From: Gracilibacillus salinarum
GTDB taxonomy: Bacteria; Bacillota; Bacilli; Bacillales; Amphibacillaceae
Length of the DNA: 64,000 bases
NCBI RefSeq assembly: GCF_022919575.1
Contig: NZ_CP095071.1
Coordinates: 744,001-808,000 of the forward strand
Reading direction: 5' to 3'
Of the stretch, positions 1 through 10,325 are shown piece after piece. The position numbers and the translations under genes are program-made. The notes under the pieces were generated by a model. The model was not told the DNA's origin. It did no database searches and worked only from the letters and a program-made list of their open reading frames with translations. Positions within the stretch are counted from its first letter, which is position 1; every line of letters begins with the position of its first letter.

Positions 1-288
1 CAATTTACCACCCATTCCTGCGATGGTGAGCTGCTTCACTTCTCCCTGACGGATAACAGCTAGACCATTACCTTTACGAACAGAAATGCGATCTGCTAAC
101 TCATGATCTGTTACCGTTTGGAGCGCCCTTTCATAGGGGCCTTGATTTACTTCCCCTGCGACAGCTTTCGCAAGAGGATCTTTTGAGCAGACAAAACAGG
201 GCAAGTAAGCATGATCGGATCCGATATCTGCAAAATGTACTGGTGACTGTAAATATGTTGCTAACACTTGAAGTCGTTTAGATAACAT
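1..288 (-). CDS. trmK: tRNA (adenine(22)-N1)-methyltransferase TrmK, 5' part only
   Basis: The first 96 codons are visible; the rest lies beyond the left edge (the family is about 230 residues). TrmK uses SAM to methylate N1 of A22 in tRNA. The SAM-binding motif FADIGSDHAYLP sits at about residues 19-30, and IAGMGGKL, typical of this family, is near the window edge. The ATG at 288 follows a purine-rich GGAAAGGAACG ribosome site. In B. subtilis trmK also follows rpoD and cccA, which supports the call. Truncation is due to the window end. Confidence 0.85.
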   Translation of the reverse strand, partial: MLSKRLQVLATYLQSPVHFADIGSDHAYLPCFVCSKDPLAKAVAGEVNQGPYERALQTVTDHELADRISVRKGNGLAVIRQGEVKQLTIAGMGGKL

Positions 289-338
289 CCTTTTCGTTCC
301 TTTCCTGATTACGATAAATTAATAAGACTAGACCAACA

Positions 339-370
339 AAAAAGCTTCCTGTCTGCACAGAAAGCTTTTT
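339..370 (-). terminator. Rho-independent terminator after cccA
   Basis: An interrupted inverted repeat AAAAAGCTT / AAGCTTTTT encloses a CTGT/ACAG inner stem. It lies 8 bases past the cccA stop, with a T run in the minus-strand transcript. The symmetric A/T flanks could allow some activity on both strands. Confidence 0.75.
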
Positions 371-377
371 CATCTGT

Positions 378-737
378 TTATTCGCCACCTTGACCTTCTG
401 CAAGCCATTCAGCCAATACAGCGGCTTCTTCATTACTAACAAGTCCACCAGGCATTCCTTTATCTTCTCTACCATTAACAATGATTTCTTGTATCTCTTC
501 TACAGAATACGTATCACCGATATTCTGCAGGTTTGGACCGGTAGCACCTTCTAGATTACCACCATGACAGCCTGTACAATTTTGAATTAGTGTTTGTGGA
601 TCAGCTGCTTCTTCTGTTTCTCCACCACCATTTGCAATTTTATCCTGTTCATTTACGCCTACCGCAGATATAATAATCATGGCTATAATACCGAGAACAG
701 CAATAAGAGCAAAAGGGATGATCGGATTTTTTTTCAT
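378..737 (-). CDS. cccA: Membrane-anchored cytochrome c-550
   Basis: A 119-residue small c-type cytochrome. Residues 5-27 form one hydrophobic segment that anchors the protein on the outer face of the membrane. A linker rich in Gly, Glu and Ala follows, then a heme domain with the CTGCH motif (Cys54, Cys57, His58) and a likely axial Met95 in KGMPGG. It would carry electrons in the respiratory chain. Its position between rpoD and trmK matches B. subtilis cccA. The ATG is preceded by an AAGGAGGAATT ribosome site. Confidence 0.93.
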   Translation of the reverse strand: MKKNPIIPFALIAVLGIIAMIIISAVGVNEQDKIANGGGETEEAADPQTLIQNCTGCHGGNLEGATGPNLQNIGDTYSVEEIQEIIVNGREDKGMPGGLVSNEEAAVLAEWLAEGQGGE

Positions 738-882
738 TTGTTAATTCCTCCTTCAATGACAAGTGTTGTTCGTATTAGTAATGTTCCAACTAATCTTAGA
801 TATATGTATTAAGAAAACCATCTCTATTTTACTGCAAAATCAGTAAATAGAAAAGTATTACTACTGAAAATTCGATAAAATA

Positions 883-1419
883 TTAAAAAAAGTTAAATCC
901 TAACATAATACCAATCATAATAAGGACGAAAATACCTGCGATTTGCAAGAAATGTTGTTGCTTTCTTTTACCTGCTATAATCCATATTAAACTGTTTACT
1001 AACATCCACGAATACGTAATCCATCTATTGTCTACATATTCGTCTAATACTAAAAGTGAGCTAAACAGACAAACGACAAAAAATATCATGACCGCGTATC
1101 CACTTTTCAATTCTGAATAACGGGAAAACAGTTTTATCATAAGTAATGCTAACGAACAAATGATAACGATACCAATCACTCTTATAAAAAAAGCATCCGT
1201 TGCTAAAAAGATTAGAATCGGTAATAACACCAACAATGAATCCAGGAAATAGAAAAGCAACAAATAGCCTGATTTGCTTCTTTGCTCCTGCTCTGAGTCA
1301 TTCACATGTCCTTCCGTGTATAAAGCTAACAAAAAATCACAGTATTGGTCAGGTAACAGCTTGTGTGATTTCCAGTACTGAATTTCTTTCACAATCAATT
1401 GTTTTCGACCTTGATTCAT
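883..1419 (-). CDS. Uncharacterised multi-spanning membrane protein
   Basis: I do not recognise this family. From the ATG chosen here (GGAG nine bases upstream) the product is 178 residues. A charged N-terminal stretch of about 50 residues (with QYWKSHKLLPDQY and a following acidic segment) precedes roughly five to six hydrophobic segments that fill the rest. The soluble N-terminus loosely recalls DUF2157-type membrane proteins, where a short helical domain precedes the membrane part, but this is only a resemblance. It lies between rpoD and cccA on the same strand. An in-frame TTG at 1434 is an alternative start but overlaps the ribosome site. Confidence 0.7.
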   Translation of the reverse strand: MNQGRKQLIVKEIQYWKSHKLLPDQYCDFLLALYTEGHVNDSEQEQRSKSGYLLLFYFLDSLLVLLPILIFLATDAFFIRVIGIVIICSLALLMIKLFSRYSELKSGYAVMIFFVVCLFSSLLVLDEYVDNRWITYSWMLVNSLIWIIAGKRKQQHFLQIAGIFVLIMIGIMLGFNFF

Positions 1420-1553
1420 CCATACCATCTCCAAGAATAAGTCACATTTCTAATTATATCGGCTTATTCATGATATCCTTTACACCAATCATGAATAAAA
1501 TGTAACTGAACCATCCGGAATTATACCAGACAGTCCAGTTACCACTTAGAAAC

Positions 1554-2669
1554 TTATTCCAAGAAATCTTTAAGTCGTTTACTGCGACTAGGATGACGTA
1601 GCTTACGTAAAGCTTTTGCCTCGATTTGACGAATTCTTTCACGCGTTACACCAAACACTTTACCTACTTCTTCCAGTGTTCTAGTGCGACCATCATCAAG
1701 TCCAAAACGCAAACGCAATACGTTTTCTTCGCGATCTGTTAATGTGTCCAAAACATCTTCTAATTGTTCTTTTAGTAATTCATACGCTGCATGATCTGAA
1801 GGAGATGTAGCTTCTTGATCTTCGATAAAATCACCAAGATGTGAATCATCTTCCTCACCAATAGGTGTTTCTAATGAAACAGGCTCCTGAGCAATTTTAA
1901 GGATCTCACGTACTTTATCTGGAGTCAACTCCATGTCCTTCGCAATTTCTTCTGGTGTCGGTTCCCGACCGAGATCTTGCAATAATTGACGCTGTACACG
2001 AATTAATTTATTAATCGTTTCTACCATGTGTACAGGAATACGAATCGTTCTTGCCTGATCAGCAATCGCTCTCGTAATAGCCTGGCGGATCCACCACGTG
2101 GCATACGTACTGAATTTAAATCCTTTACGGAAATCGAATTTCTCAACTGCTTTGATTAAACCCATATTTCCTTCCTGAATCAGATCTAGAAATAGCATAC
2201 CTCTACCTACATACCGTTTAGCAATACTAACAACGAGACGAAGGTTTGCTTCTGCTAATCGTTTTTTAGCGTATTCATCGCCTTCTTCGATTTTTTTGGC
2301 TAAGTCAATCTCCTCAGTAGCAGATAATAAATCTACTCTACCGATTTCCTTTAAATACATTCGAACAGGGTCATTGATTTTAATCCCTAAAGGAACACTT
2401 AAATCATTTAAATCAAATTCCTCTTCTTTTGAAAGCTGTTGCATGGTAGGATCTTCTTCCGAATCACCTATTACCTCTACTCCCTGCTCATTTAAGTACT
2501 CATAGAATTCGTCCATTTGATCTGATTCAAGATCGAATCCTGATAACCTTTCTGCTACTTCCTCATATGCTAATACACCACGCTTTTTACCCAGTTCGAG
2601 CAATTGATCTTTCGCTTGATCGATTGTTAATTCAGGATCCTTTGAACGTGATGGTTTATTTTCTGCCAT
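1554..2669 (-). CDS. rpoD: RNA polymerase primary sigma factor SigA (RpoD)
   Basis: A 371-residue housekeeping sigma factor, the same length as B. subtilis SigA. It shows an acidic region 1.1, a complete region 2 including [15 protein letters not shown] for -10 recognition and melting, region 3, and a region 4.2 helix-turn-helix ([20 protein letters not shown]) for the -35 element. The start is the ATG at 2669 behind GGAGG. An upstream in-frame extension would include the ribosome site itself. It lies 21 bases after dnaG, as in the macromolecular synthesis operon; rpsU is not adjacent here but is found at 21.3 kb. Confidence 0.98.
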   Translation of the reverse strand: MAENKPSRSKDPELTIDQAKDQLLELGKKRGVLAYEEVAERLSGFDLESDQMDEFYEYLNEQGVEVIGDSEEDPTMQQLSKEEEFDLNDLSVPLGIKINDPVRMYLKEIGRVDLLSATEEIDLAKKIEEGDEYAKKRLAEANLRLVVSIAKRYVGRGMLFLDLIQEGNMGLIKAVEKFDFRKGFKFSTYATWWIRQAITRAIADQARTIRIPVHMVETINKLIRVQRQLLQDLGREPTPEEIAKDMELTPDKVREILKIAQEPVSLETPIGEEDDSHLGDFIEDQEATSPSDHAAYELLKEQLEDVLDTLTDREENVLRLRFGLDDGRTRTLEEVGKVFGVTRERIRQIEAKALRKLRHPSRSKRLKDFLE

Positions 2670-2690
2670 GAGTGCCCCTCCTTCCAAAGA

Positions 2691-4511
2691 CTAACTCCAA
2701 TTTTTCGATTTCTGTTTTATCTTTAATATCTCCATTGCCACTTTAGCAGCTTCTTTCGGGTCTGTTTTCTCTAATTGTTTCATTTTTTGTTGCAGTTGTT
2801 TTACACTAGCCTTATCAGTTTGTTCGGATTGAATAAAATAAATATAATCCTGAAGTTCCTTCTCGGACATCTCCCATGAACTATCCATCATGGATAATTC
2901 CACCACAATCTGTTGTAAGTCAGGGTCGTCTAAATAGGATAAGAAATGACTAGGATCCGGTTCATTACCTTCTTCATAATATCCATACAAATGGGTTACA
3001 ATAATTTGGTGTTGTTCAAGATTAAATTGGGACCCGATCATTACTCTTACTTTCTCTGCAACATGCGTATTTTGCAACATGTAAGCGAGTAAGCGGCGCT
3101 CCGCATTTTGAAAAGCTGGAGGAATCACTTGTAATGATGGAACGACTTGTTTATGTTGATTTCCATCATTAGTATTACCAAACCTGTTAGGCTTATCATT
3201 ACTTTTTTCAACATTTCGCATTCGAGACATTAATTCTTGTGATAAAGCATCATAAGATAAATTGAATTCTTCTGCAATTTCCCTGATATAATGATCCCGT
3301 TCTATAGAACTTGACAGCTTTGCTATTTCACTTATTACTTTCTCTACATATTGAAGCCGGTCTCCTTCAAGTGATAAGTTGAAATCCTTTTTTAAATATT
3401 GAAGAAAAAAAACCATTTCCGTATCTGCTGATTCAATTACGTTTGCACGGAATGACTCTTCTCCGAATTCCTGAATATATTGGTCTGGATCATATTTAAA
3501 AGGTAATGATGCTACCCTTATATGACATCCAACCTTCTTTAATAGCTGTATCGCTTTGTACGTAGCATTCTGCCCAGCTGGATCACCGTCATAACAAATG
3601 ACCACTGTGTCCACATAACGCCTTAATAGGTTCGCATGTGTTTCGGTTAAGGATGTTCCTAATGATGCTACTCCATTCTTAACACCAGCCTGATACGAGG
3701 CAATGACATCTGCATACCCTTCAAAAAGGACTACTTCGCCTTTTCTTCGAATTTCAGCTCTGGCCAGATCAAAATTATATAACAGTTTACTCTTTTGGAA
3801 TAAAGCTGATTCAGGACTATTTAAATATTTTGGTTCTTGTCCATGAATGGACCTTCCACCAAATCCGATTGGTTTACCAAGATGATTTCGAATCGGAAAT
3901 ATTACTCTACCCTGGAATCGATCATAATACTGACCATCATTTGTTGTAGCTAACAGACCAGTATTCGCCATTTTTTGCTTGTGAAATCCTTTCTTCTCGA
4001 GAAATTGTGGAACAAACTCTCGGGATGAGGGAGAATAACCAATTTGAAACTCGTTTATTACCTCATCATTAAATCCTCGCTTATAAAGATATTCCAACGC
4101 TTCTTTGCCATCCTTGGAATGGCGTAACAGTTGATGATACAACTTCACGAGCCATTGATATGCCTCTAAACTCGACTGTTCTTCACTATTGGTTCTCTCA
4201 TCTGTCCCTTTCATTTCAGGCAATGATTGGCCGGATTTTTCAGCAAGATGCCGAATAGCCTGTTGAAAACTGTATCCTTCCATCTCCATAACAAAGGTGA
4301 TCACATTACCACCTTTTCCGCAACCAAAACAATGATAAATCTGCTTTTGCTGATTGACAGAGAAAGATGGTGTACTTTCAGAGTGAAACGGGCAAAGACC
4401 AAAATAATTTCGACCTTGCTGCTTCAATTGCACGTACTCTCCAACGATATCAACGACGTCATTAGCTTTGCGTAACGACTCGATCGTTTCATCCGAAATT
4501 TGGTAAGCCAC
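2691..4511 (-). CDS. dnaG: DNA primase DnaG
   Basis: A 606-residue primase that makes RNA primers at the replication fork. The N-terminal zinc-binding domain has Cys40, His43, Cys61 and Cys64. The TOPRIM catalytic core shows EGYADVIA (about residue 265) and CYDGDPAG (about 310). The C-terminal helical part binds the DnaB-type helicase. Start is GTG at 4511 with a weak GGTGAT upstream. It is followed directly by rpoD and probably shares its transcript. Confidence 0.97.
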   Translation of the reverse strand: MAYQISDETIESLRKANDVVDIVGEYVQLKQQGRNYFGLCPFHSESTPSFSVNQQKQIYHCFGCGKGGNVITFVMEMEGYSFQQAIRHLAEKSGQSLPEMKGTDERTNSEEQSSLEAYQWLVKLYHQLLRHSKDGKEALEYLYKRGFNDEVINEFQIGYSPSSREFVPQFLEKKGFHKQKMANTGLLATTNDGQYYDRFQGRVIFPIRNHLGKPIGFGGRSIHGQEPKYLNSPESALFQKSKLLYNFDLARAEIRRKGEVVLFEGYADVIASYQAGVKNGVASLGTSLTETHANLLRRYVDTVVICYDGDPAGQNATYKAIQLLKKVGCHIRVASLPFKYDPDQYIQEFGEESFRANVIESADTEMVFFLQYLKKDFNLSLEGDRLQYVEKVISEIAKLSSSIERDHYIREIAEEFNLSYDALSQELMSRMRNVEKSNDKPNRFGNTNDGNQHKQVVPSLQVIPPAFQNAERRLLAYMLQNTHVAEKVRVMIGSQFNLEQHQIIVTHLYGYYEEGNEPDPSHFLSYLDDPDLQQIVVELSMMDSSWEMSEKELQDYIYFIQSEQTDKASVKQLQQKMKQLEKTDPKEAAKVAMEILKIKQKSKNWS

Positions 4512-4917
4512 TGTTTATCACCATTTCTACCATATACTTCTTTAAAAGTTCGACAATTTTCTCATTAATAACCCTAGCAAGCTTAAACTGAGCTTTATAA
4601 AACAGATAGCCTTTTGTTAACATAATACCTCTTAACACCAGATAATAAACACATTAATAAACCCTCCGGTAATTGTTTGATACTTGTCATTACAAAAGGT
4701 CCATGCATAAATATTTCTACATTAATCTGCAAATTCCTGCTTAAAACTAATAATTTTCAAAAAATGTTGCCTAAAAAGCAGAATTTATTGGTTAATTTTA
4801 AACAAAAAAGCAATCTATTACTCAGTAATATACATATTCTTTATAATATAAACATTTTCACAAATTATTATTATAATACAATACACTTAGAATTCCAACA
4901 TATTTGCTTGGGATGAA
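4512..4917. other. 406-bp gap between yqfL and dnaG, no convincing gene
   Basis: Very AT-rich sequence. A 79-codon open frame on the plus strand has no ribosome site and a biased composition (Asn, Ile, Leu, Lys), so I do not call it. The only supported signal is the minus-strand promoter-like pair at 4870-4898, which would give dnaG a leader of roughly 350 bases. Confidence 0.6.
4870..4898 (-). promoter_or_regulatory. Putative sigma-A promoter for dnaG-rpoD
   Basis: On the minus strand TTGGAA (4893-4898) and TATAAT (4870-4875) are 17 bases apart, a perfect -10 with a fair -35. It reads towards dnaG. The sequence is AT-rich, so chance matches are likely, and the implied leader is long. Confidence 0.45.
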
Positions 4918-5757
4918 TTATTCTTTTGCCTGGTGTTCATGAAAATCCCAATAAGGCTGGTTAATCATGTTCATAATACTATTGGCAGTTTCTTCAACTG
5001 CCTTATTCGACACATCGATAACAGGACAATTAAGTCGTTGTATAATTTGATCAAAAAAAGATAATTCTGCTTCAATACGATCCAAATTAGCATAAAAGGC
5101 TTTATCGTCCAAACCTAGACTCTTAAGGCGTTCTTTTCTGATATCATTTAATTTTTCAGAGCTGATGCGTAGACCAATACATTTATGAGATGGTATTTCA
5201 AATAACGTCTTCGGTGGTTCAACTTCCGGAACTATCGGTACATTGGCGACCTTCAGCTGCTTATGTGCCAAATATTGTGATAAAGGGGTTTTAGATGTTC
5301 TTGAAACTCCAATTAATACAATATCTGCCTGCGCTACTCCGCGCGGGTCTCTTCCATCATCATAGCGGACAGCAAATTCGATCGCCTCCACGCGCTTAAA
5401 GTAATCTTCATCTAACTTGTGTATTAAACCAGGTTCCTGTTTTGGCTGCAAGCTGAACTTTCTTTCCATTGCCTCTATCATCGGGCCTAAAATGTCGACA
5501 CATTCCACATTTTTCTCAACTGCTTCCCTTGTCAGAAATGCTCTTAAATCTCTGTTTACTAATGTGAAACCAATCATTGCTCCTAATTGTTTCGCGTGAT
5601 AAACGGCTCCACGCAGAACTTCTGTGTTTTCCACATATGGAATTCGATAGATGTCATATTCGTTTTCATTAATAAACTGACTAAGTGCCGCTTTTGTTAC
5701 GAATTCTGCTGTTTCACCGACAGAATCGGATACAACATAAATCACCTTTTTCTCCAT
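4918..5757 (-). CDS. yqfL: Pyruvate, phosphate dikinase regulatory protein (DUF299 family)
   Basis: A 279-residue bifunctional serine/threonine kinase and phosphorylase. Known relatives inactivate and reactivate pyruvate phosphate dikinase (or PEP synthase) by ADP-dependent phosphorylation and Pi-dependent dephosphorylation. The N-terminus [13 protein letters not shown] and the nucleotide loop [11 protein letters not shown] (residues 150-160) are family hallmarks. It starts at ATG with AGGAGG upstream and lies 24 bases after glyS. In B. subtilis the repressor gene ccpN sits between glyS and yqfL; it is absent here. Confidence 0.93.
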   Translation of the reverse strand: MEKKVIYVVSDSVGETAEFVTKAALSQFINENEYDIYRIPYVENTEVLRGAVYHAKQLGAMIGFTLVNRDLRAFLTREAVEKNVECVDILGPMIEAMERKFSLQPKQEPGLIHKLDEDYFKRVEAIEFAVRYDDGRDPRGVAQADIVLIGVSRTSKTPLSQYLAHKQLKVANVPIVPEVEPPKTLFEIPSHKCIGLRISSEKLNDIRKERLKSLGLDDKAFYANLDRIEAELSFFDQIIQRLNCPVIDVSNKAVEETANSIMNMINQPYWDFHEHQAKE

Positions 5758-5781
5758 TGATGTATAGACCTCCTAAGCCCA

Positions 5782-7875
5782 TTACGATTGTGTCTGCTTC
5801 CATTGGACTTTAGTTAGATCAGCAAATTGTATTAGATCATTTGCTATTAGCTTCAGTAAGGCAAGACGGTTTTGGCGAATGGATTGATTGTTATCCATTA
5901 CCATCGTATGGTCAAAAAATTGATGAACTGGCTGAACGATTGGAGTAAATTGTTCCATTGCTTTATCCACTTGTTTACCAGCCAAAGCCTGTTGATAGCG
6001 ATCATGTATTTGTAAAAAGGTAGTATATAATAATTTTTCTTGTTCATTTTCAAATAAATTGGGATCTACTTCGTGATCACCTTCCGCCTTTGCAGCAAGA
6101 TTCATAACACGAACAAATGCTTCCTGCTCTCCCTTAAAAGCAGGATCCAATCTTTTGTCTTTTAACCAACGTGCTTTTTCTAGAAGGAATGAGATATCTG
6201 ATAGCTGATTTATAAGAACAGCGTCCATAATATCTGCTTCAATATTTGCTTCCTTCATAATATATGCAGTACGTTGTTTGAAAAATGATTCTAATTGGTC
6301 AATCACGCTAGTTTTTTCTGCTGTTGGAATATTTTTCGCATCAAAAATGGTATATACTTTCTCAATTAATGAATTGATATTCAGCTCCCATTGCTGTCCT
6401 TGGATAATCTGCATAATACCTAAAGCTTGTCTTCTTAATGCATATGGATCCTGTGAACCACTCGGTATTAAACCAACAGCAAAACAACCAACAATCGTAT
6501 CTAATTTATCAGCAATACTTATAACAGAGCCAACATTACTTTCAGGAAGTTTATCTTGAGCATTGCGTGGCATATAATGCTCTTCGATCGCTTTGGCTAC
6601 TGTATCGTCTTCTCCAAAAATAAGCGCGTATTTTCTTCCCATTATCCCTTGTAATTCCGTGAATTCATTTACCATATTGGTAACCAAGTCAAATTTACTG
6701 ATTTGTGCAGCACGTTCAATCTTCTTCTGTACCTGGTCTGAAAAATGCAATTCGTTAGCTATCATCTTACTAATATCGATAACACGACTAACTTTATCTG
6801 CAATTGTTCCCAGCTGCTCCTGGAATACCATCCGGTCTAATTTTTTCAGGTTCTCGTCAATAGTTTGTTTTTGATCTTCTTCATAGAAAAACTGTGCATC
6901 CTGCAATCTCGCACGCAGTACTTTTTCATTTCCTTTAGCGACTGATTCAATATGTTCTTTCGTACCATTACGCACACCAACAAAATAAGCTAGCAAATTT
7001 TCTGATAATGTCTGTACAGGAAAATAACGTTGATGCTCTTTCATGGAAGTAATTAATACTTCCTTCGGTATATGCAAAAATGCTTCGCTAAACTGACCAG
7101 AAAATACCGTTGGATACTCAACCAGATGTGTCACTTCTGTAAGCAAGTCTTGATCTATTGGGATAACCCAGCCGTTTTCTTCTTCCAATTCTTTAATTCC
7201 ATCGACGATCATTTGTTTACGCTGCTCTGTTTCTGCAATTACATATTGTGATTTTAACTGTTCGTTATATGCTAAAGGATTAGAAATCGTGATTTGCTCT
7301 CCTAGAAAACGATGTCCTTCACTCCTATTTCCGGTTTTCACTCCAGTAATATCAAATGGAATAACTTGATCGTCCTGCAAAGCAACAAGCCATTTTATCG
7401 GTCGTATATATCGTAATGACTCCTCAGCCCAACGCATGTTTTTAGGGAATTGTAGACTTAATATAATGTCTTTAAAGCCTGGCAGTAACTGTTCTTGCGT
7501 TTGTCCTTCTATAAATTTATTTACAAATACATATTCAGTACCATTCAAATCTTTCGTATATAGATCTTCTACTGCTTTTCCTTGTCCTTTGGAGAATCCG
7601 ATCGCTGCTTTTGACCAGTTTCCTTCTTCATCTTTAGCGATTTTTAATGCAGGTCCTTTAGCTTCTTCCTCTTGATCAGCTTGTTTATAGGCCAATCCCT
7701 CGATTAAGACAGCAAAGCGTCTCGGTGTTATATAAGTTGTAAGGTTTTGATACTCTAGTCTTATATTATCTAACCATGCTTTCGTTTTGTCTTTTAATTG
7801 TTTTTCGGTATCGTCCATAAACCGAGCAGGCATTTCTTCCAGGCCAACTTCAAATAAAACATTAGTTGTTTTCAT
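5782..7875 (-). CDS. glyS: Glycyl-tRNA synthetase beta subunit
   Basis: About 697 residues, normal for the bacterial beta subunit, which binds tRNA-Gly and completes the alpha2beta2 enzyme with GlyQ. The start [17 protein letters not shown] region ([13 protein letters not shown]) is characteristic. I chose ATG 7875 because AAAGGAG lies nine bases upstream; a TTG two codons earlier is less likely. The gene overlaps the end of glyQ by 14 bases, so the two are co-translated under the T-box leader. Confidence 0.96.
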   Translation of the reverse strand: MKTTNVLFEVGLEEMPARFMDDTEKQLKDKTKAWLDNIRLEYQNLTTYITPRRFAVLIEGLAYKQADQEEEAKGPALKIAKDEEGNWSKAAIGFSKGQGKAVEDLYTKDLNGTEYVFVNKFIEGQTQEQLLPGFKDIILSLQFPKNMRWAEESLRYIRPIKWLVALQDDQVIPFDITGVKTGNRSEGHRFLGEQITISNPLAYNEQLKSQYVIAETEQRKQMIVDGIKELEEENGWVIPIDQDLLTEVTHLVEYPTVFSGQFSEAFLHIPKEVLITSMKEHQRYFPVQTLSENLLAYFVGVRNGTKEHIESVAKGNEKVLRARLQDAQFFYEEDQKQTIDENLKKLDRMVFQEQLGTIADKVSRVIDISKMIANELHFSDQVQKKIERAAQISKFDLVTNMVNEFTELQGIMGRKYALIFGEDDTVAKAIEEHYMPRNAQDKLPESNVGSVISIADKLDTIVGCFAVGLIPSGSQDPYALRRQALGIMQIIQGQQWELNINSLIEKVYTIFDAKNIPTAEKTSVIDQLESFFKQRTAYIMKEANIEADIMDAVLINQLSDISFLLEKARWLKDKRLDPAFKGEQEAFVRVMNLAAKAEGDHEVDPNLFENEQEKLLYTTFLQIHDRYQQALAGKQVDKAMEQFTPIVQPVHQFFDHTMVMDNNQSIRQNRLALLKLIANDLIQFADLTKVQWKQTQS

Positions 7876-8752
7876 GATCAATATCTCCTTTCAACATTGG
7901 GAAGCCTAATCTCTCCCGCTCTGCTACATACAATTTAGCAATTTCTCTTGCCAGGTTACGTACACGACCTATATAGCCCGTTCTTTCTGTTACAGAAATA
8001 ACACCTTTCGCATCTAACAGGTTAAAAGTATGCGAGCACTTCAGTACATAGTCATACGCCGGAAATACAAGATCTTTATCCATAGCTCTCTTAGCTTCTT
8101 TCTCATATGTAGAGAACAAGTCAAACAACATATCTGTATCGGATTCTTCAAACGTATATTTTGAGTGCTCATATTCAGGCTGATAGAAAATATCTCCAAC
8201 GGTTACGCCATTGGTCCACTCTAATTCAAACACATTCTCTTTGTCTTGAATATAGGATGCTAATCGCTCTATCCCATACGTAATCTCAACTGCAACTGGT
8301 TTTGCTTCCAAACCGCCAATTTGTTGAAAATAAGTGAATTGTGTAATTTCCATGCCGTCAAGCCATACTTCCCAACCTAGGCCTGCTGCCCCTAATGTTG
8401 GATTTTCCCAGTTATCTTCTACAAAACGAATATCATGAAAAGCTGGATCAATTCCTAATTTTTCTAAAGATTGCAAATATAACTCCTGGATATTATCTGG
8501 AGATGGTTTCATGATTACTTGGAACTGATGGTGTTGGTATAATCGATTCGGATTTTGACCATAGCGGCCATCCGCTGGTCTTCGTGACGGCTCCACATAG
8601 GCAACATTCCAAGGCTCTGGTCCTAAGCTGCGCAGTAAGGTCATGGGGGACATCGTACCCGCACCTTTCTCAACATCATATGCTTGCATTAAAATACAAT
8701 TCTGATCCGACCAATGCTTTTGTAATGTTAAGATCATCTCTTGAATATTCAT
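7862..8752 (-). CDS. glyQ: Glycyl-tRNA synthetase alpha subunit
   Basis: A 296-residue catalytic subunit of heterotetrameric glycyl-tRNA synthetase, which activates glycine with ATP. It shows the family motifs [19 protein letters not shown] near the N-terminus, [13 protein letters not shown], and the QFTYFQQ stretch. ATG 8752 follows AAGGAGGAAAAGAA. It is the first gene after the T-box, so expression should rise when uncharged tRNA-Gly accumulates. Confidence 0.97.
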   Translation of the reverse strand: MNIQEMILTLQKHWSDQNCILMQAYDVEKGAGTMSPMTLLRSLGPEPWNVAYVEPSRRPADGRYGQNPNRLYQHHQFQVIMKPSPDNIQELYLQSLEKLGIDPAFHDIRFVEDNWENPTLGAAGLGWEVWLDGMEITQFTYFQQIGGLEAKPVAVEITYGIERLASYIQDKENVFELEWTNGVTVGDIFYQPEYEHSKYTFEESDTDMLFDLFSTYEKEAKRAMDKDLVFPAYDYVLKCSHTFNLLDAKGVISVTERTGYIGRVRNLAREIAKLYVAERERLGFPMLKGDIDHENN

Positions 8753-8994
8753 TTCTTTTCCTCCTTAAAAACTGTTCCTACTTGCTTTTCCATCTTAAAA
8801 CTTTGATTCCTATTTCGTACGGAAATCGTCCAAAATCGCTAAGTACCAGGGTTTTATATAAGCATCTCGACACCACAGGTACTAGCCACATCTTCAGCAA
8901 GTGTTATCATTTTTCTTATACATGGTCCACCTAGAGATTGTCATTACGACGGTCTGCTTCATCGCTAAAAAATTAATTCTTCCGTAACGTATAA

Positions 8995-9195
8995 CAAAAA
9001 ACCCGTCCCTATGTTTTATCATTGGCGATAAAACATAGGGACGGGTTCATCCGCGGTTCCACCCTACTTGTCACCAGATTAGGTGACCACTTTCAAGAAC
9101 CATCGCTCTAGAGCGCCTTCCTGTTTCTGTTCTTGTTCAGCTTACACCATCCTGAACTCGCTTAAAAGACATCGAAAACAGTACTATTCTCTTTC
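8995..9195 (-). promoter_or_regulatory. Glycine T-box riboswitch of glyQS
   Basis: Read on the minus strand, a Stem I begins near 9191 with AGAG and closes with CTCT at about 9110-9113. The specifier loop has the 5' AGTA and 3' GAA pieces of the usual S-turn, followed by GGC at 9117-9115, a glycine codon. The T-box core GGGTGGAACCGCGG is at 9064-9051; its TGGA would pair with the UCCA end of tRNA-Gly. A terminator follows at 9046-9001, a 20-bp stem starting ACCCGTCCCTATG and a T run. Uncharged tRNA-Gly is expected to favour antitermination. Confidence 0.93.
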
Positions 9196-9243
9196 ATAGC
9201 AACAAAATATTGTATTCATTAAACCATAATACGGAACATTCGC

Positions 9244-10008
9244 TTACTTGTCAATTGAAAAATTATCTTGCAATTTATTCATTTGTTTTAAAAACTTCTT
9301 AGACTTTAAGAAAAATCCACCGTGTTCTTCATAATACTGCTCCATGATTTGCTGAAGGATTATTTTATTTTCCGGTTTAACGGATATATTTCCGATTTGC
9401 TCTACCTCTACCCAAGCAAATATAGCCATTAATTTCGCAACTTTCTCCGGAACTGCTATTGCATTAGGGTCGATTGATAAGCATTGTCGACATAGTAATC
9501 CACCGTTTGAAATAGAAAATGCTTTGAGTTCATCCTTCCTGCCACAAGAAACACATTGGGTTACTACAGGGGCAAAACCAGCTTCTTTATACATTTTCCA
9601 TTCATAAATCATCGTTATAATTTCGGCATCTTGACCAACATTTATTTTGTTGACAGTATGTAGTAACTGCTGGTATATAAAAGGATTGTATTGTTTAGGA
9701 TCAACTAATTTATCCGTTAATTCTGCCAGGTAGCTAGTATAACCTGTTTTGAATATATCTTCACGAATTTTTCGAAATGATGATAATACTTCGCCTTGTT
9801 GTACCACTGCAAGTCCTGAACTTGGTTGAATTAAATATGAACCATGAATAAATGGCTGCGTAATAGCAGCCATTCTACTTTTTGTTTTCTTTGCTCCCCT
9901 TGCTATTGCGCCAACTTTTCCTAAAGACGGAGTTAACAATGTCACAATTTTATGTGTTTCCCCATAATCTTGTGTTTTCAGGACGAAACCTTCTACTTTC
10001 TCAAACAC
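9244..10008 (-). CDS. recO: DNA repair protein RecO
   Basis: About 254 residues. RecO anneals ssDNA and helps load RecA with RecR. The N-terminal OB fold carries EGFVLKTQDYGETHKIVTLL. A zinc site is formed by two CxxC pairs (about residues 152/155 and 173/176). Two GTG starts are possible, 10017 and 10008. I prefer 10008 because it aligns with the short N-terminus of B. subtilis RecO. The gene follows yqzL and era as in B. subtilis. Confidence 0.95.
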   Translation of the reverse strand: MFEKVEGFVLKTQDYGETHKIVTLLTPSLGKVGAIARGAKKTKSRMAAITQPFIHGSYLIQPSSGLAVVQQGEVLSSFRKIREDIFKTGYTSYLAELTDKLVDPKQYNPFIYQQLLHTVNKINVGQDAEIITMIYEWKMYKEAGFAPVVTQCVSCGRKDELKAFSISNGGLLCRQCLSIDPNAIAVPEKVAKLMAIFAWVEVEQIGNISVKPENKIILQQIMEQYYEEHGGFFLKSKKFLKQMNKLQDNFSIDK

Positions 10009-10031
10009 AAGCTCCACCTATCCTTTTCAAA

Positions 10032-10172
10032 CTAAAAATGTGTGTCCTCAAATAATGTATGGTCGTTTTCATCTTCCGGTTCTTGATAAACGTCTGATTC
10101 AACTTCTTTCATCCATAAATAAGCTTCAATATTTCCTGTTTGACTAAATATTTTCCATGGTACATCGATCAC
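10032..10172 (-). CDS. yqzL: YqzL family small protein
   Basis: A 46-residue protein of unknown function, found between era and recO in Bacillaceae. The core WKIFSQTGNIEAYLWMKEVE matches what I recall of the family. The start is GTG at 10172 with AAGGTGAGG six to seven bases upstream; a longer frame to 10247 lacks this signal and exceeds the family length of about 47 residues. The C-terminus is acidic. Confidence 0.82.
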   Translation of the reverse strand: MIDVPWKIFSQTGNIEAYLWMKEVESDVYQEPEDENDHTLFEDTHF

Positions 10173-10325
10173 AATAAACCTCACCTTTCCTTTTGGTAAT
10201 CTTTCATTGTGTTCATCCATTAGATTTTCCTTAAAATCTACATTCAATTAGTAAAAATATTTACCATTTATGAATCTGCAAACCAGCACTTATCTGTTAA
10301 AGTTGAGACGTTCGTTACCAATTAC

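Noticed and set aside
4677..4916. 79-codon open frame on the plus strand between dnaG and yqfL
   Set aside because: No ribosome site, strongly AT-driven composition, and overlaps a likely promoter.
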